Source: Prevotellaceae bacterium UBA1746 (lineage in GTDB: Bacteria > Bacteroidota > Bacteroidia > Bacteroidales > Bacteroidaceae). From it: 41,684 nt of DNA. The stretch is from contig DCHS01000006.1 of the NCBI GenBank assembly GCA_002314875.1, positions 1 to 41,684 on the forward strand. The letters are read 5' to 3'. Position numbers and translations under genes: made by a program. Under the pieces are notes generated by a model, which worked only from the letters and a program-made list of their open reading frames with translations, was not told where the DNA came from and did not search any database. Positions 15,431-23,911 of the stretch are shown one piece after another; position 1 is the first letter of the stretch; the number at the start of each line of letters is the position of its first letter.

Positions 15431-15913
15431 ATGAATATAAGAGTGGGTATGGGCTTCGATGTCCATTGTCTGGTAGAGAACCGCGAACTTTGGTTAGGCG
15501 GTATCAAGATAGAGCATAAGCTGGGACTTTTGGGTCATAGCGATGCCGACGTACTTATTCACGCTATCTGCGATGCTCTCCTTGGAGCAGCAAACATGCG
15601 CGACATCGGTTATCATTTTCCACCGAAGGCCGGCAATGAATTTGAAGGTATAGACAGCAAGATTCTCCTACGTCGTACAACTGATCTAATTGCTACCAAG
15701 GGCTACCGCGTCAGCAATATCGACTGCACGATTTGTGCTGAGCGTCCGAAAATCAATCCGCATATCCCTGCGATGCAGGAAGTCCTTGCTCCGCTGATGG
15801 ATGTTGATATTGATGCGGTAAGCATTAAGGCAACAACTACTGAGAAATTGGGCTTCACAGGTCGTGAAGAAGGTATCTCAGCATATTGTACAGCATTAAT
15901 CATTAAGGAATAG
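15431..15913 (+). CDS. ispF: 2-C-methyl-D-erythritol 2,4-cyclodiphosphate synthase
   Basis: IspF makes the cyclic diphosphate of the MEP isoprenoid pathway from CDP-ME 2-phosphate, releasing CMP. The 160-residue protein has all zinc ligands in their family places: D10 and H12 in GMGFDVH and H44 in DVLIHAI, plus GHSDAD and DIGYHFPP. The end motif TEKLGFTGREEGI is also typical. It acts as a trimer in the cytoplasm. Only 4 bases separate it from the methyltransferase gene that follows, so the two are translationally close. Confidence 0.97.
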   Translation: MNIRVGMGFDVHCLVENRELWLGGIKIEHKLGLLGHSDADVLIHAICDALLGAANMRDIGYHFPPKAGNEFEGIDSKILLRRTTDLIATKGYRVSNIDCTICAERPKINPHIPAMQEVLAPLMDVDIDAVSIKATTTEKLGFTGREEGISAYCTALIIKE

Positions 15914-15917
15914 AACG

Positions 15918-16787
15918 ATGGTCCATAAAATCACTTCTCTTGACTATCCTGGTCTCGAAGTCTTCCGTTCTCTTACGGAAGCCCAGCTTCGTAACCGTTT
16001 GGTTCCCACAGAAGGTGTTTTTATTGCAGAGAGTCCCAAGGTTATTCATGTAGCGTTGGATGCAGGTTATGAACCTTTGTCCTTGCTTTGTGAAGAACGC
16101 CATATTACCGGTGACGCTGCACGAATCATCGAGCGCTGTAACGCAATGCCTTGTTTCCAGGCTCCCAGTACCGGTCTCCCTATCTATACGGGAAGTCGTG
16201 AATTGCTGGCAAGTCTGACGGGCTATACATTGACTCGCGGCGTTCTTTGTGCAATGCGCCGTCCCGAAGGAATTCCTGCTCTGGCGGTAAAGACGGGAAG
16301 TACGGCCAATCTTGAAGAGGTCGTTCGTGATGCACGTCGCATTGTCGTTATTGATGGAGTGGTGGACACAACCAATATCGGCGCCATTTTCCGTTCTGCT
16401 GCTGCGTTGGGAATTGATGCTGTTATTCTCACTCCTAATAGTTGTGATCCACTGAATCGTCGTAGCATTCGTGTCAGTATGGGAAGTGTTTTCCTCGTTC
16501 CTTGGACTTATCTTCCTGATCAGAAAGACATGTTGCAACCGCTCCATGATCTCGGTTTCGAAACTGCGGCTATGGCGTTGACGGATGACAGCATCTCTAT
16601 TGATGATCCTATTCTGGCGACAGTACCTCGACTGGCTATCGTTATGGGAACGGAAGGAGATGGTCTTCCCAAGGAAACTATTGCTGAGGCTACGCATGTC
16701 GTTCGCATTCCAATGTACCACAATGTTGATTCGTTAAATGTGGCCGCTGCTGCCGCTGTTGCCTTTTGGGAACTTCGTAGCAAGTAA
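15918..16787 (+). CDS. TrmH/SpoU-family RNA 2'-O-methyltransferase
   Basis: A 289-residue SPOUT-class enzyme that should transfer methyl from SAM to a ribose 2'-OH in tRNA or rRNA. The trefoil-knot motifs are clear: VVDTTNIGAIFRSAAALG (motif 1, with the Asn-Arg pair), VMGTEGDGLP (motif 2) and IPMYHNVDSLNVAAAAAVA (motif 3). The N-terminal ~110 residues include a substrate-binding-like part (VFIAESPKVIHVALDAG), close to RlmB/TsnR types. The exact target nucleotide cannot be read from sequence. It closes the plus-strand block: an A+T repeat array and a strong terminator follow. Confidence 0.9.
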   Translation: MVHKITSLDYPGLEVFRSLTEAQLRNRLVPTEGVFIAESPKVIHVALDAGYEPLSLLCEERHITGDAARIIERCNAMPCFQAPSTGLPIYTGSRELLASLTGYTLTRGVLCAMRRPEGIPALAVKTGSTANLEEVVRDARRIVVIDGVVDTTNIGAIFRSAAALGIDAVILTPNSCDPLNRRSIRVSMGSVFLVPWTYLPDQKDMLQPLHDLGFETAAMALTDDSISIDDPILATVPRLAIVMGTEGDGLPKETIAEATHVVRIPMYHNVDSLNVAAAAAVAFWELRSK

Positions 16788-16874
16788 AAGGTATAAAAAG
16801 TATACAAAGTCAACTGGTATACAAAGTATATTGTCAGAGAAAGTATAAAGGTATAAAAGTATAATAGTATAAAC
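16788..16874 (+). repeat. A+T-rich short tandem repeat after the TrmH-like gene
   Basis: Starting at the base after the stop codon, about nine degenerate copies of an 8-9 bp unit (aaggtataa, aaagtatac, aaagtataa, aagtataat) run up to the terminator. The unit differs from the purB/asnS unit but has the same length, composition and placement. Confidence 0.65.
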
Positions 16875-16878
16875 AAAG

Positions 16879-16914
16879 CGAACCGCAATCCTACTTGGGT
16901 TGCGGTTCGTTTTC
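16879..16914. terminator. Strong terminator at the junction of the plus- and minus-strand blocks
   Basis: CGAACCGCAATCC (16879-16891) pairs with GGGTTGCGGTTCG (16897-16909) over 13 positions with one wobble and a 5-base loop, followed by TTTTC on the plus strand. It ends the ispF/TrmH-like transcript. Its A-flanked left side offers only a short T stretch on the minus strand, so it probably also ends the rlmI transcript, less efficiently. Confidence 0.92.
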
Positions 16915-16957
16915 TTATCAGTGAAACTTAATGTTTTTCTTTTAACTTTTACTTGGA

Positions 16958-18163
16958 TTATTCTACATAAAGAACAAGTCCTTTGAGATATTCACCTTCG
17001 GGATGATAGATATTGATGGGATGGTCAGCGGGCTGGTGAATCTGGTGAAGGATGCGGACATGACGGCCGCTCTGTGCTGCTGCGGTGAAGACAGCAAGAC
17101 GGAACTGATCCTTGTTGACAGCCTGACTGCATGAGAAGGTGAAGATAATACCACCGGGACGAATCTTCTTAAAGGCGATGGCGTTCAGGCGGGTATAGCC
17201 TTTGAGGGCATTACGAAGAGCATCCTTGTGCTTTGCAAAGGCAGGAGGGTCGAGAATGATGAGTTCGTAGTCGCCACCGGCACGTTCAAGATATTTGAAA
17301 GCATCCTCGCAGTATGCCTCATGACGGGCGTCATCGGGGAAATTGAGAGCGATATTGCGGTTGGTGAGTTCGATGGCTTTGGCAGAAGCATCTACACTGT
17401 GAACGAGATTTGCTCCACCACGCATGGCATACACACTGAAACCTCCGGTATAGCAGAACATATTGAGTACATTCTTATCCTTTGCGTACTGTTCAAGGAG
17501 GGCACGGTTTTCACGCTGATCGACGAAGAATCCCGTCTTCTGGCCCTGAAGCCAGTCAATATGAAATTTCAAACCATTTTCGACAGCTACATTGGCATCG
17601 GTCTCGCCCTTGATGAATCCGTCCTGCTGACCAAGATTGGCCTTATAGGGGAGGGTGGTCTCAGACTTATAATAGACATGCTTAACCAGACCTTCGGTGG
17701 CTTCTTCCATAACATCTGCAATGACTTCGCGGCTGCAGTGCATACCAACAGAGTGGGCTTGCATAACAGCGGTATCGCCATAAACATCGATGATGAGGCC
17801 AGGAAGCTGATCGCCTTCACCATGAACGAGGCGGAACATGGTGTTGTCGGTACGAACAAGGCCTAACTTTTTACGAACAAGATAGGCTTCGTGAATGCGG
17901 CGCTGCCAGAAATTGCGATCGATGGGCTCGTCTTCGAAAGATAGAACTCGAACAGCGATAGATCCAATCTGGTAGTGGCCGAGAGCAATGAATTCGTATT
18001 CAGGACCTTCGGGAGTAGGGATGGATTCGACTACACGGACGATTTCACCTTCTTGCAGTTCTGCATTCTTGGGGAAGGTTCCGTAGATAGCGCCACTGAA
18101 AACCCAGGGATGAAAACGGCGGAGACTCTCGCTCTTGCCGCGTTTGAGGATAATGGTGGTCAT
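16958..18163 (-). CDS. rlmI: Class I SAM-dependent 23S rRNA cytosine methyltransferase (RlmI family)
   Basis: RlmI forms m5C1962 in 23S rRNA in E. coli; this 401-residue protein has the same layout. An N-terminal PUA domain (KRGKSESLRRFHPWVFSGAI) is followed by an EEHEE-like linker and a Rossmann domain with LNMFCYTGGFSVYAM, LILDPPAFAK and the TFSCSQ motif holding the candidate catalytic Cys. The C-terminus (HPEGEYLKGLVLYV) is typical. The exact target base in this organism is inferred. Its ATG is 3 bases after the stop of the exonuclease gene, so translation is probably coupled. It is last in the minus-strand block. Confidence 0.93.
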   Translation of the reverse strand: MTTIILKRGKSESLRRFHPWVFSGAIYGTFPKNAELQEGEIVRVVESIPTPEGPEYEFIALGHYQIGSIAVRVLSFEDEPIDRNFWQRRIHEAYLVRKKLGLVRTDNTMFRLVHGEGDQLPGLIIDVYGDTAVMQAHSVGMHCSREVIADVMEEATEGLVKHVYYKSETTLPYKANLGQQDGFIKGETDANVAVENGLKFHIDWLQGQKTGFFVDQRENRALLEQYAKDKNVLNMFCYTGGFSVYAMRGGANLVHSVDASAKAIELTNRNIALNFPDDARHEAYCEDAFKYLERAGGDYELIILDPPAFAKHKDALRNALKGYTRLNAIAFKKIRPGGIIFTFSCSQAVNKDQFRLAVFTAAAQSGRHVRILHQIHQPADHPINIYHPEGEYLKGLVLYVE

Positions 18164-18166
18164 ATA

Positions 18167-19099
18167 TTATTCTGTTTTTGTCGTTTTGGTAGCCTTGGAC
18201 TTACGAGGATTAGTCTTCTTTTCTGCAGGCTTTGTAGTCTTTTTCTCAGCAGTTTTAGCTGTCTTCTTTTCTGCAGTCTTTTTCTCAGAAGATTTAGTCG
18301 TCTTTTTTTCTGCTGTCTTGGTAGTTTTCTTTGTCTTTACCTCTTTTGTAGCTTTTGGAGTTGCAGGCTTTCTCGTTCTCTTCTTTGCGGGAGCCTTTTC
18401 CTTCTTTTCTTCCTTAACTTCAGAAACGGGCTCTACCTTTTCTTCTGCATTATCTGCGGGAGTGGGTTCTACAGGTTCAGGCTTGGGAACAGGAATGAGT
18501 TCGTAGTCGCCAGTTGCATGGAGATCACTCATGACACGATAGAGCTGGATGCATGCATCGGCATCGGTAGCGGCATAGACGCGCTGCTTCTCATCAAGAT
18601 GATCAGCCTCCCAGTTAGAGAGTTGGGCATTCTTTGAGATGCGCTGGTGGAAGACATTGGCGAAGAGTTTCTGAAGACTCATATCGAGGATGCCCATTCC
18701 TGCGGCAAGATGCTGTAAGTCAACGAAGCCTTTTGGATGGAAATCTTCATGACGATGGCCGAGCATACGGAAATCATCATGGAGAGAAAGACCGATCTTG
18801 AGAATTGTAGGATCTTCAAGCAAGTCAACGAGGCACTGGGGGAATCCCATATAGTTCAGACGGAAAAGGAAACAAATCTCATCGTTGGCAATCTGGAGGA
18901 GGGCAACCTGATACTGTATGCCACGCTTGAAAGACGGACGGGTTTCGGTGTCAATACCAAGAATCTTGGACTGACGGAGATATTTTACAGCACGTTCGGC
19001 TTCGCCTTCGCTCTGAACGACAACGATTCTTCCCTCAAAGGTATAACGGGGGAGGTCGGGGATGATATTCTTATCGGTCTGTGTAAATAATTGGACCAT
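18167..19099 (-). CDS. DEDDy 3'-5' exonuclease with a Lys/Thr-rich C-terminal tail
   Basis: Residues 1 to about 200 form an RNase D-like exonuclease domain: D50 and E52 in GIDTETRPSF, an Asp pair at 108-109 in LHDDFRML, and Y175/D179 in VYAATDA, giving the DEDDy set. It lacks the HRDC domains of true RNase D. Residues 205-310 are low complexity, first Pro/Glu-rich and then repeated EKKTTK/EKKTAK units, strongly basic and likely disordered, like histone H1-type tails. The substrate (structured RNA or DNA) cannot be told from sequence. It sits between DUF5063 and rlmI with almost no spacing to the latter, which hints at an RNA role. Confidence 0.9.
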   Translation of the reverse strand: MVQLFTQTDKNIIPDLPRYTFEGRIVVVQSEGEAERAVKYLRQSKILGIDTETRPSFKRGIQYQVALLQIANDEICFLFRLNYMGFPQCLVDLLEDPTILKIGLSLHDDFRMLGHRHEDFHPKGFVDLQHLAAGMGILDMSLQKLFANVFHQRISKNAQLSNWEADHLDEKQRVYAATDADACIQLYRVMSDLHATGDYELIPVPKPEPVEPTPADNAEEKVEPVSEVKEEKKEKAPAKKRTRKPATPKATKEVKTKKTTKTAEKKTTKSSEKKTAEKKTAKTAEKKTTKPAEKKTNPRKSKATKTTKTE

Positions 19100-19152
19100 G
19101 ACAGGTTTAGTGTAGCGTTTGCTAATGAAGTTTGGCGCCAGAGGCGCTGGTT

Positions 19153-19680
19153 TTATAGTTCGTCAGCCTGACCAGAGGCAAGGAGTTCGTGGATTGCACG
19201 GAGGGCACCAAGAAGTTGCTGGCCCCAGGAGTTCTGGAAGTCCTGCATACATTCAAAGAGAGCTACCTCCATTGCATCGTCAAAACCACGACGGAAAGCC
19301 TCTACCATATTGCGGAGAGACTGGTAACAGTCTGCCAGACTTTCGCTGACGGTGCAGAGAACGGGAGTATCGGAATAACGGAAATTTTCACAGAAGACAT
19401 CCAGATAGTCATCGGCCTCACGGAGAATGTAAGCCACCTGGGTGCGGACATATTCGTAATCGTCTTCAGTTACAATGTCTTCCATAAATCCTACACCTTC
19501 TTCCACTTCATCAATCATGGTTGCTTTCAGATATAGCATGGGAAGGAGCTGTTGGAGCATACGGGCAAATTCGCCGCGTTCAGACCCTTCGCACTGTTCC
19601 ATCTGCTTGCAGAATTCTGTAGCGACAGTAACGAAGTCGAGGACATCACGACGATAGATATGTTTATCAATGGATTCCAT
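19153..19680 (-). CDS. DUF5063 family protein
   Basis: A 175-residue soluble, mostly helical, acidic protein. The start MESIDKHIYRRDVLDFVTVATEFC and the middle LPMLYLKATMIDEVEEG match my memory of DUF5063, a Bacteroidota family of unknown function. It has no signal peptide or membrane segment. Its first codons overlap the end of the upstream membrane-protein gene by 14 bases. The exonuclease gene begins 53 bases after its stop. The tight packing suggests coexpression with the exonuclease and rlmI. Confidence 0.8.
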   Translation of the reverse strand: MESIDKHIYRRDVLDFVTVATEFCKQMEQCEGSERGEFARMLQQLLPMLYLKATMIDEVEEGVGFMEDIVTEDDYEYVRTQVAYILREADDYLDVFCENFRYSDTPVLCTVSESLADCYQSLRNMVEAFRRGFDDAMEVALFECMQDFQNSWGQQLLGALRAIHELLASGQADEL

Positions 19681-20515
19681 AATAGTAATAATGCCAATAA
19701 GTTGTTCCGTAGATATCGCCCATCATATTCTTTTCAGCTTCCGTAGGTTTGTCGTTTTCCAAGGGATATTTTGCGCGGATCTCTTTAAGGAAAGAGCAGT
19801 AATCCGCATAGTTTGCCTCGATGGAGGAGTTGGAATACCGGATGATGGGTTTCGGGGATATATGTTTATATAGAATGAGTGCTTCTTTTTCGGGGCGTCG
19901 AAGACTATCTTTAGGAATGCCTTTGAGATAGGCAGCAATACTGTCGAGATTACAAGTCAAAAGATAGGTCAATGACTTGTGGCAAGAATCTATGGTGAGG
20001 GGTTCGTCGCCTAAGGGATAGATGAAGAAATCCTCTTCAAGTTTCCCTAAGTTTTCGAGCGCGATATTTCTTTGCTCGATAATGCCTGGTGTCGGGTGAA
20101 CATAATTCATGCTGGCTTTGAGGGCGTGATTATAGTGTCCGAAACGATTGAGGCGTTGCATCTTGAGTTCCAAATTCGTACTTTCACGAGGGCTGGTCAA
20201 GATGCAGAAAATGAAGGTAAGCAGGATAAAACCGATTTCGCGTTCCAATCCTGATACTTTCTTTGAGATATGATGTTTTCGGCTATACAACCAGAAAAAC
20301 AGCATGCCAAAGAAGGCTGCTGGTAGTGCGAAGTGCCAGGGAGCGATGAGGGAAAGAACGTCCTCGGGGAAGAACCCTGAGCGATAGATCAGATGGAGAA
20401 TGCGTTCACTTTGAAGAACTCCTACATACGAGAACACAAATGCTCCGAAGAGCACAATTTGTAAAAATCGAGCCCTTCGGAGATTGAGTTGATATGGTGT
20501 TGTAGAAAACTTCAT
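19667..20515 (-). CDS. Small membrane protein, possibly related to DUF6057
   Basis: The protein has 282 residues when started at ATG 20515; an in-frame start at 20554 would add 13 residues before the basic MKFSTTPYQ. Three hydrophobic helices fill the first ~110 residues (around FLQIVLFGAFVFSYVGVLQ, FALPAAFFGMLFFWLYS and IGFILLTFIFCIL). The soluble rest is helical and TPR-like, with NRFGHYNHALKASMNYVHPTPG and NIALENLGKLEEDFFIY. This resembles the start of DUF6057 proteins but is much shorter. Function unknown. It lies 49 bases after glgB and overlaps DUF5063 by 14 bases. Confidence 0.75.
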   Translation of the reverse strand: MKFSTTPYQLNLRRARFLQIVLFGAFVFSYVGVLQSERILHLIYRSGFFPEDVLSLIAPWHFALPAAFFGMLFFWLYSRKHHISKKVSGLEREIGFILLTFIFCILTSPRESTNLELKMQRLNRFGHYNHALKASMNYVHPTPGIIEQRNIALENLGKLEEDFFIYPLGDEPLTIDSCHKSLTYLLTCNLDSIAAYLKGIPKDSLRRPEKEALILYKHISPKPIIRYSNSSIEANYADYCSFLKEIRAKYPLENDKPTEAEKNMMGDIYGTTYWHYYYYGIH

Positions 20516-20564
20516 GCGTGAACGATCTCGTAGAGAAGTGTGCCGGATTGGCACACTCCGAGAA

Positions 20565-22694
20565 TTATTTCTTCAACTTTGTTACACGGGTAGTGGAACT
20601 TGCCTTGATCTCAATCTTGCGCTTGGGTTCTTCTGCTGCTTTGGGTGCTGAAGGATTCTTGCGAAGCACAACGGCAGAACGAGCGGGGAGATAGAGTTTC
20701 AGCCAGCCCTTATGATCACGAGCTAGGAGAGGATCGTAATTCGTGAAGTGCTTAACGCTGTCATCGGTAAGGCCGAAACCGCCGAATGCGGGATCGTCTG
20801 TGTTGAGGACTACGCTGTAATCACCTTCGGGTACCATAAAACCATAATCGGTGTAGGACTGGTTGGGAGAGAAATTGAAGATAAAGTAAAGGTCACCACG
20901 GTTATAAGCGAGAACTTGGTCGCCATCGTTATGCCAGATTTCCTGAACGGGAGTCTTTTGGAACTTCTTCACACTGCGAATAAGATGAATCATCGCTTCA
21001 TCGAAATCGCCAAGATAGTGATAGCAGAGTTCCTTGTTATCGACGAGATTCCACTGACGACGAGCGTACTTGTGGCTCCAGCCGTTTCCTTCGCGGGGGA
21101 AGTCAATCCATTCGGGATGACCGAATTCGTTACCCATGAAGTTAAGATAACCACCGTTTATGGTAGAAGCCGTAACGAGACGGATCATCTTGTGGAGAGC
21201 GATACCACGGTGTGCCATAAAGTTCTCATCACCCTTCTTGAAGTGCCAGTACATATCGGCATCGATCAGTCGGAAGACAAGAGTCTTGTCACCAACGAGA
21301 GCCTGGTCGTGGCTTTCTGCATAGGAAATCGTACCTTCATCAGCACGGCGATTGGTGAGTTCCCAGAAAATGCTGGAGGGCTTCCAGTCTTCATCCTTCA
21401 GTTCCTTGATGGTCTTAATCCAATAGTCAGGAACATTCATGGCCATTCGATAGTTGAAGCCCATACCACCATCCTTGAAGGGAAGTGCAAGACCAGGCAT
21501 ACCAGAAACTTCCTCAGCAATCGTGATAGCGCTGGGATTTACTTCATGAATGAGTTCGTTGGCAAGGGTGAGGTAGCAGATTGCATCTACATCCTGACCA
21601 CCGTTGAAGTAGTCACCATAACCACCAAAGGCCTGGCCGAGACCATGGCTGTAATAGAGCATAGAGGTTACACCATCGAAACGGAAGCCATCGAATTTAT
21701 ATTCTTCCATCCAGAACTTACAGTTGGAGAGGAGGAAGTGGATGACATCATTTTTACCATAGTCGAAGCAGAGGCTGTCCCAAGCGGGATGCTCACGGCG
21801 ATCACCCTGGCAGAAATATTGGCAAGGATCACCTGCGAAGTTGCCGAGACCTTCATTTTCGTTCTTTACAGCATGGCTCTGAACAAGGTCCATGATGACT
21901 GCAACACCCTGTTCGTGAGCAGCATCAATCAGACGCTTGAGTTCATCGGGGGTACCACAGCGGCTGCTGGCAGCGAAGAAGGAACTAACATGGTAACCAA
22001 AGGAACCATAATAGGGATGTTCCTGGATTGCCATCACCTGGATGCAGTTGTAACCATCCTTGACGATACGGGGAAGGACATTCTCACGGAATTCATCGTA
22101 TGAACCTACTTTCTCTGCGTCTTGAGACATACCAACGTGGCACTCGTAGATGAGGAGGGGATCCTTATTGACCTTGAACTTCTTAACCTTGAATTCGTAA
22201 GGCTGTTCGGGAGCCCAAACTTGGGCAGAGAAGATGTGGGTATTCTCATCCTGAACGGCACGGGTACAGTATGCAGGGATACGCTCACCCTGGCCGCCTT
22301 CCCAGTGAATGGAAAGTTTGTAGAGATCACCATGGTGGAGAGCCTTGGAGGGGAGTTTGAGTTCCCAGTTACCGTTGTCACCTATACGCTTGAATTCGTA
22401 TTCGGGGAGTTCCTGCCAATCATTGCACTGGCCGATGAGGAACATCTTCGTAGCATTGGGAGCCCATTCGCGGAGAACCCACTGACGTGCGGTACGATGA
22501 AGACCGAAATAGAGATGACCAGTTGCGAAGTCTGCAAGTGTTTTCTTACCGCCGGTAAGTTCTTCTATCTTGCGGAGAGCATAGTCATGACGTCCCTGAA
22601 TTGCATCGTTGAAGGGGCGAAGCCATTCGTCCTGCTTTACAATCTTCAATTTGTATTCAGGTTTCTTGGTAGCGGAGGTTTTCTTTGTTGCCAT
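20565..22694 (-). CDS. glgB: 1,4-alpha-glucan (glycogen) branching enzyme, eukaryote-type GH13_8
   Basis: GlgB cuts an alpha-1,4-glucan chain and rejoins it as an alpha-1,6 branch. The 709-residue protein has an N-terminal CBM48 region (LREWAPNATKMFLIGQCNDW), then the GH13 barrel: nucleophile D340 in GFRFDGVTSM, acid/base E394 in TIAEEVSG, and AESHDQ for the third Asp. The MLYYSHG and GFNYRMAM stretches are of the plant/animal branching-enzyme type (GH13_8) rather than E. coli GlgB (GH13_9). Both ends carry Lys/Thr extensions (MATKKTSATKK and TTRVTKLKK). No glgA, glgC or debranching gene is in the window. It lies 34 bases after the MORN gene. Confidence 0.95.
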   Translation of the reverse strand: MATKKTSATKKPEYKLKIVKQDEWLRPFNDAIQGRHDYALRKIEELTGGKKTLADFATGHLYFGLHRTARQWVLREWAPNATKMFLIGQCNDWQELPEYEFKRIGDNGNWELKLPSKALHHGDLYKLSIHWEGGQGERIPAYCTRAVQDENTHIFSAQVWAPEQPYEFKVKKFKVNKDPLLIYECHVGMSQDAEKVGSYDEFRENVLPRIVKDGYNCIQVMAIQEHPYYGSFGYHVSSFFAASSRCGTPDELKRLIDAAHEQGVAVIMDLVQSHAVKNENEGLGNFAGDPCQYFCQGDRREHPAWDSLCFDYGKNDVIHFLLSNCKFWMEEYKFDGFRFDGVTSMLYYSHGLGQAFGGYGDYFNGGQDVDAICYLTLANELIHEVNPSAITIAEEVSGMPGLALPFKDGGMGFNYRMAMNVPDYWIKTIKELKDEDWKPSSIFWELTNRRADEGTISYAESHDQALVGDKTLVFRLIDADMYWHFKKGDENFMAHRGIALHKMIRLVTASTINGGYLNFMGNEFGHPEWIDFPREGNGWSHKYARRQWNLVDNKELCYHYLGDFDEAMIHLIRSVKKFQKTPVQEIWHNDGDQVLAYNRGDLYFIFNFSPNQSYTDYGFMVPEGDYSVVLNTDDPAFGGFGLTDDSVKHFTNYDPLLARDHKGWLKLYLPARSAVVLRKNPSAPKAAEEPKRKIEIKASSTTRVTKLKK

Positions 22695-22728
22695 AATATC
22701 GTAGTTTAAAGGGAATATCTATTTTGTA

Positions 22729-23847
22729 TTATTTCTGTTCGCGACGGCCTTTGACGTATTTTCCAGAAGCGGTCTTGTTGCCATTTTTGTCGTATTCGGT
22801 GAAGTTGCCATCACGTTCACCTTCTTTGTAAGTACCTTCGAAACGAGTTCCGTCAGCGAGGATTTCAATGCATTGTCCGTGTTTAACACCAGCCTTGAAA
22901 GAGCCTTTGTATTTATCACCATTGGCAGTGCGGAGAACGCCTTGTCCTTCCATGAGACCGTTCGCCCATTCTCCATCGTACTGGTCACCAGCTTTGGTCT
23001 TGTAGACACCATGACCATGAGGTTTGTTGTGCTGCCACATGCCTGTATAAGTTGCTGAGCCCTTCCATACAAAAGTGCCCTGACCACACTGTTCGCCATC
23101 ACGGAACTGGCCTACATATTTGTTACCGTTTGCAAAAGTGAAGACACCGTTTCCTGTGCGTTCGCCAGAGTCATAGTCTCCTTCGTAAATATCACCATTA
23201 CGGAACTTGTAGATACCCTTACCGTTCTGGTTGTCATCTTTCCATTCGCCGGTATATACATCACCGTCGGCATAGGTAAATGAACCATAGCCATTGCGGA
23301 GGTTATTGTTCCAGTTGCCTTCATACTTTGAACCATCGTGCCAGTCGAAGACACCCTTTCCCTGCTTCTTGTCATCTACCCAGCGACCTTTGTAATAAGC
23401 TCCGGAAACATAGGTATAAGTTCCTTCGCCATTACGTTTGTCATTTTTCCATTCTCCTTGGTAGATATCTCCATTGTAATAGTACATGACGCCTTTTCCT
23501 TCACGCATATCGCGGTACCAGAGGCCTTCGTAGCGATTGTTATTGATGAAGTAGTAAGTGCCTTTTCCGTGCTGTTGGTCGTTGAACCAGGAACCTTCGT
23601 ACTTTTCTCCATCAGCGCGGGTGAGAACACCATCGCCGTTTCTTTTGCCTTTGAGATAAAAGCCTTCGTAATTGTCGCCGTTAGCGAATTGTGTGTGGCC
23701 TTTGCCATTGGGTTTTCCGTTGGTCATATCGCCCGTGTAAACACTGCCGTCTTTGAAGGCGAAACTTCCAACCTGAAGTTTCTGGGCATACGATGAAAGA
23801 CTGAAAGTTGCCGCGAGAGCAAGGGTGGTTAGGATATTCTTAATCAT
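22729..23847 (-). CDS. Secreted MORN-repeat protein (14 repeats)
   Basis: A 372-residue protein with a signal peptide (start MIKNILTTLALAATFSL, ending SSYAQ) and then almost nothing but MORN repeats of 23 residues. I count 14, from VYTGDMTNGKPNGKG to RFEGTYKEGERDGNF, each with the YxGxW/F...GxG pattern. It ends in the basic stretch KYVKGRREQK. It should be periplasmic or surface-located. MORN repeats form beta-hairpin rods and usually serve as lipid- or protein-binding scaffolds. ATG 23847 is chosen because it gives a clean signal peptide; an in-frame start at 23943 would overlap the end of kdsB. It sits between kdsB and glgB. Confidence 0.9.
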   Translation of the reverse strand: MIKNILTTLALAATFSLSSYAQKLQVGSFAFKDGSVYTGDMTNGKPNGKGHTQFANGDNYEGFYLKGKRNGDGVLTRADGEKYEGSWFNDQQHGKGTYYFINNNRYEGLWYRDMREGKGVMYYYNGDIYQGEWKNDKRNGEGTYTYVSGAYYKGRWVDDKKQGKGVFDWHDGSKYEGNWNNNLRNGYGSFTYADGDVYTGEWKDDNQNGKGIYKFRNGDIYEGDYDSGERTGNGVFTFANGNKYVGQFRDGEQCGQGTFVWKGSATYTGMWQHNKPHGHGVYKTKAGDQYDGEWANGLMEGQGVLRTANGDKYKGSFKAGVKHGQCIEILADGTRFEGTYKEGERDGNFTEYDKNGNKTASGKYVKGRREQK

Positions 23848-23911
23848 AGAGAGTATTCTTGTTTTAGAGAATGCTATATTATATATAGAGGAGCCAGAGA
23901 CAGCTTCCTTC

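Noticed and set aside
20748..22103. A 451-codon plus-strand open frame opposite glgB
   Set aside because: It is the antisense shadow of a clearly recognisable branching enzyme. The translation has no family motifs, and its length comes from codon bias in the real gene.
22729..23847. Possible CRISPR or DNA repeat array suggested by the regular spacing
   Set aside because: The 69-base periodicity is that of 23-residue MORN protein repeats. The DNA copies are too divergent and there are no constant repeats with unique spacers.
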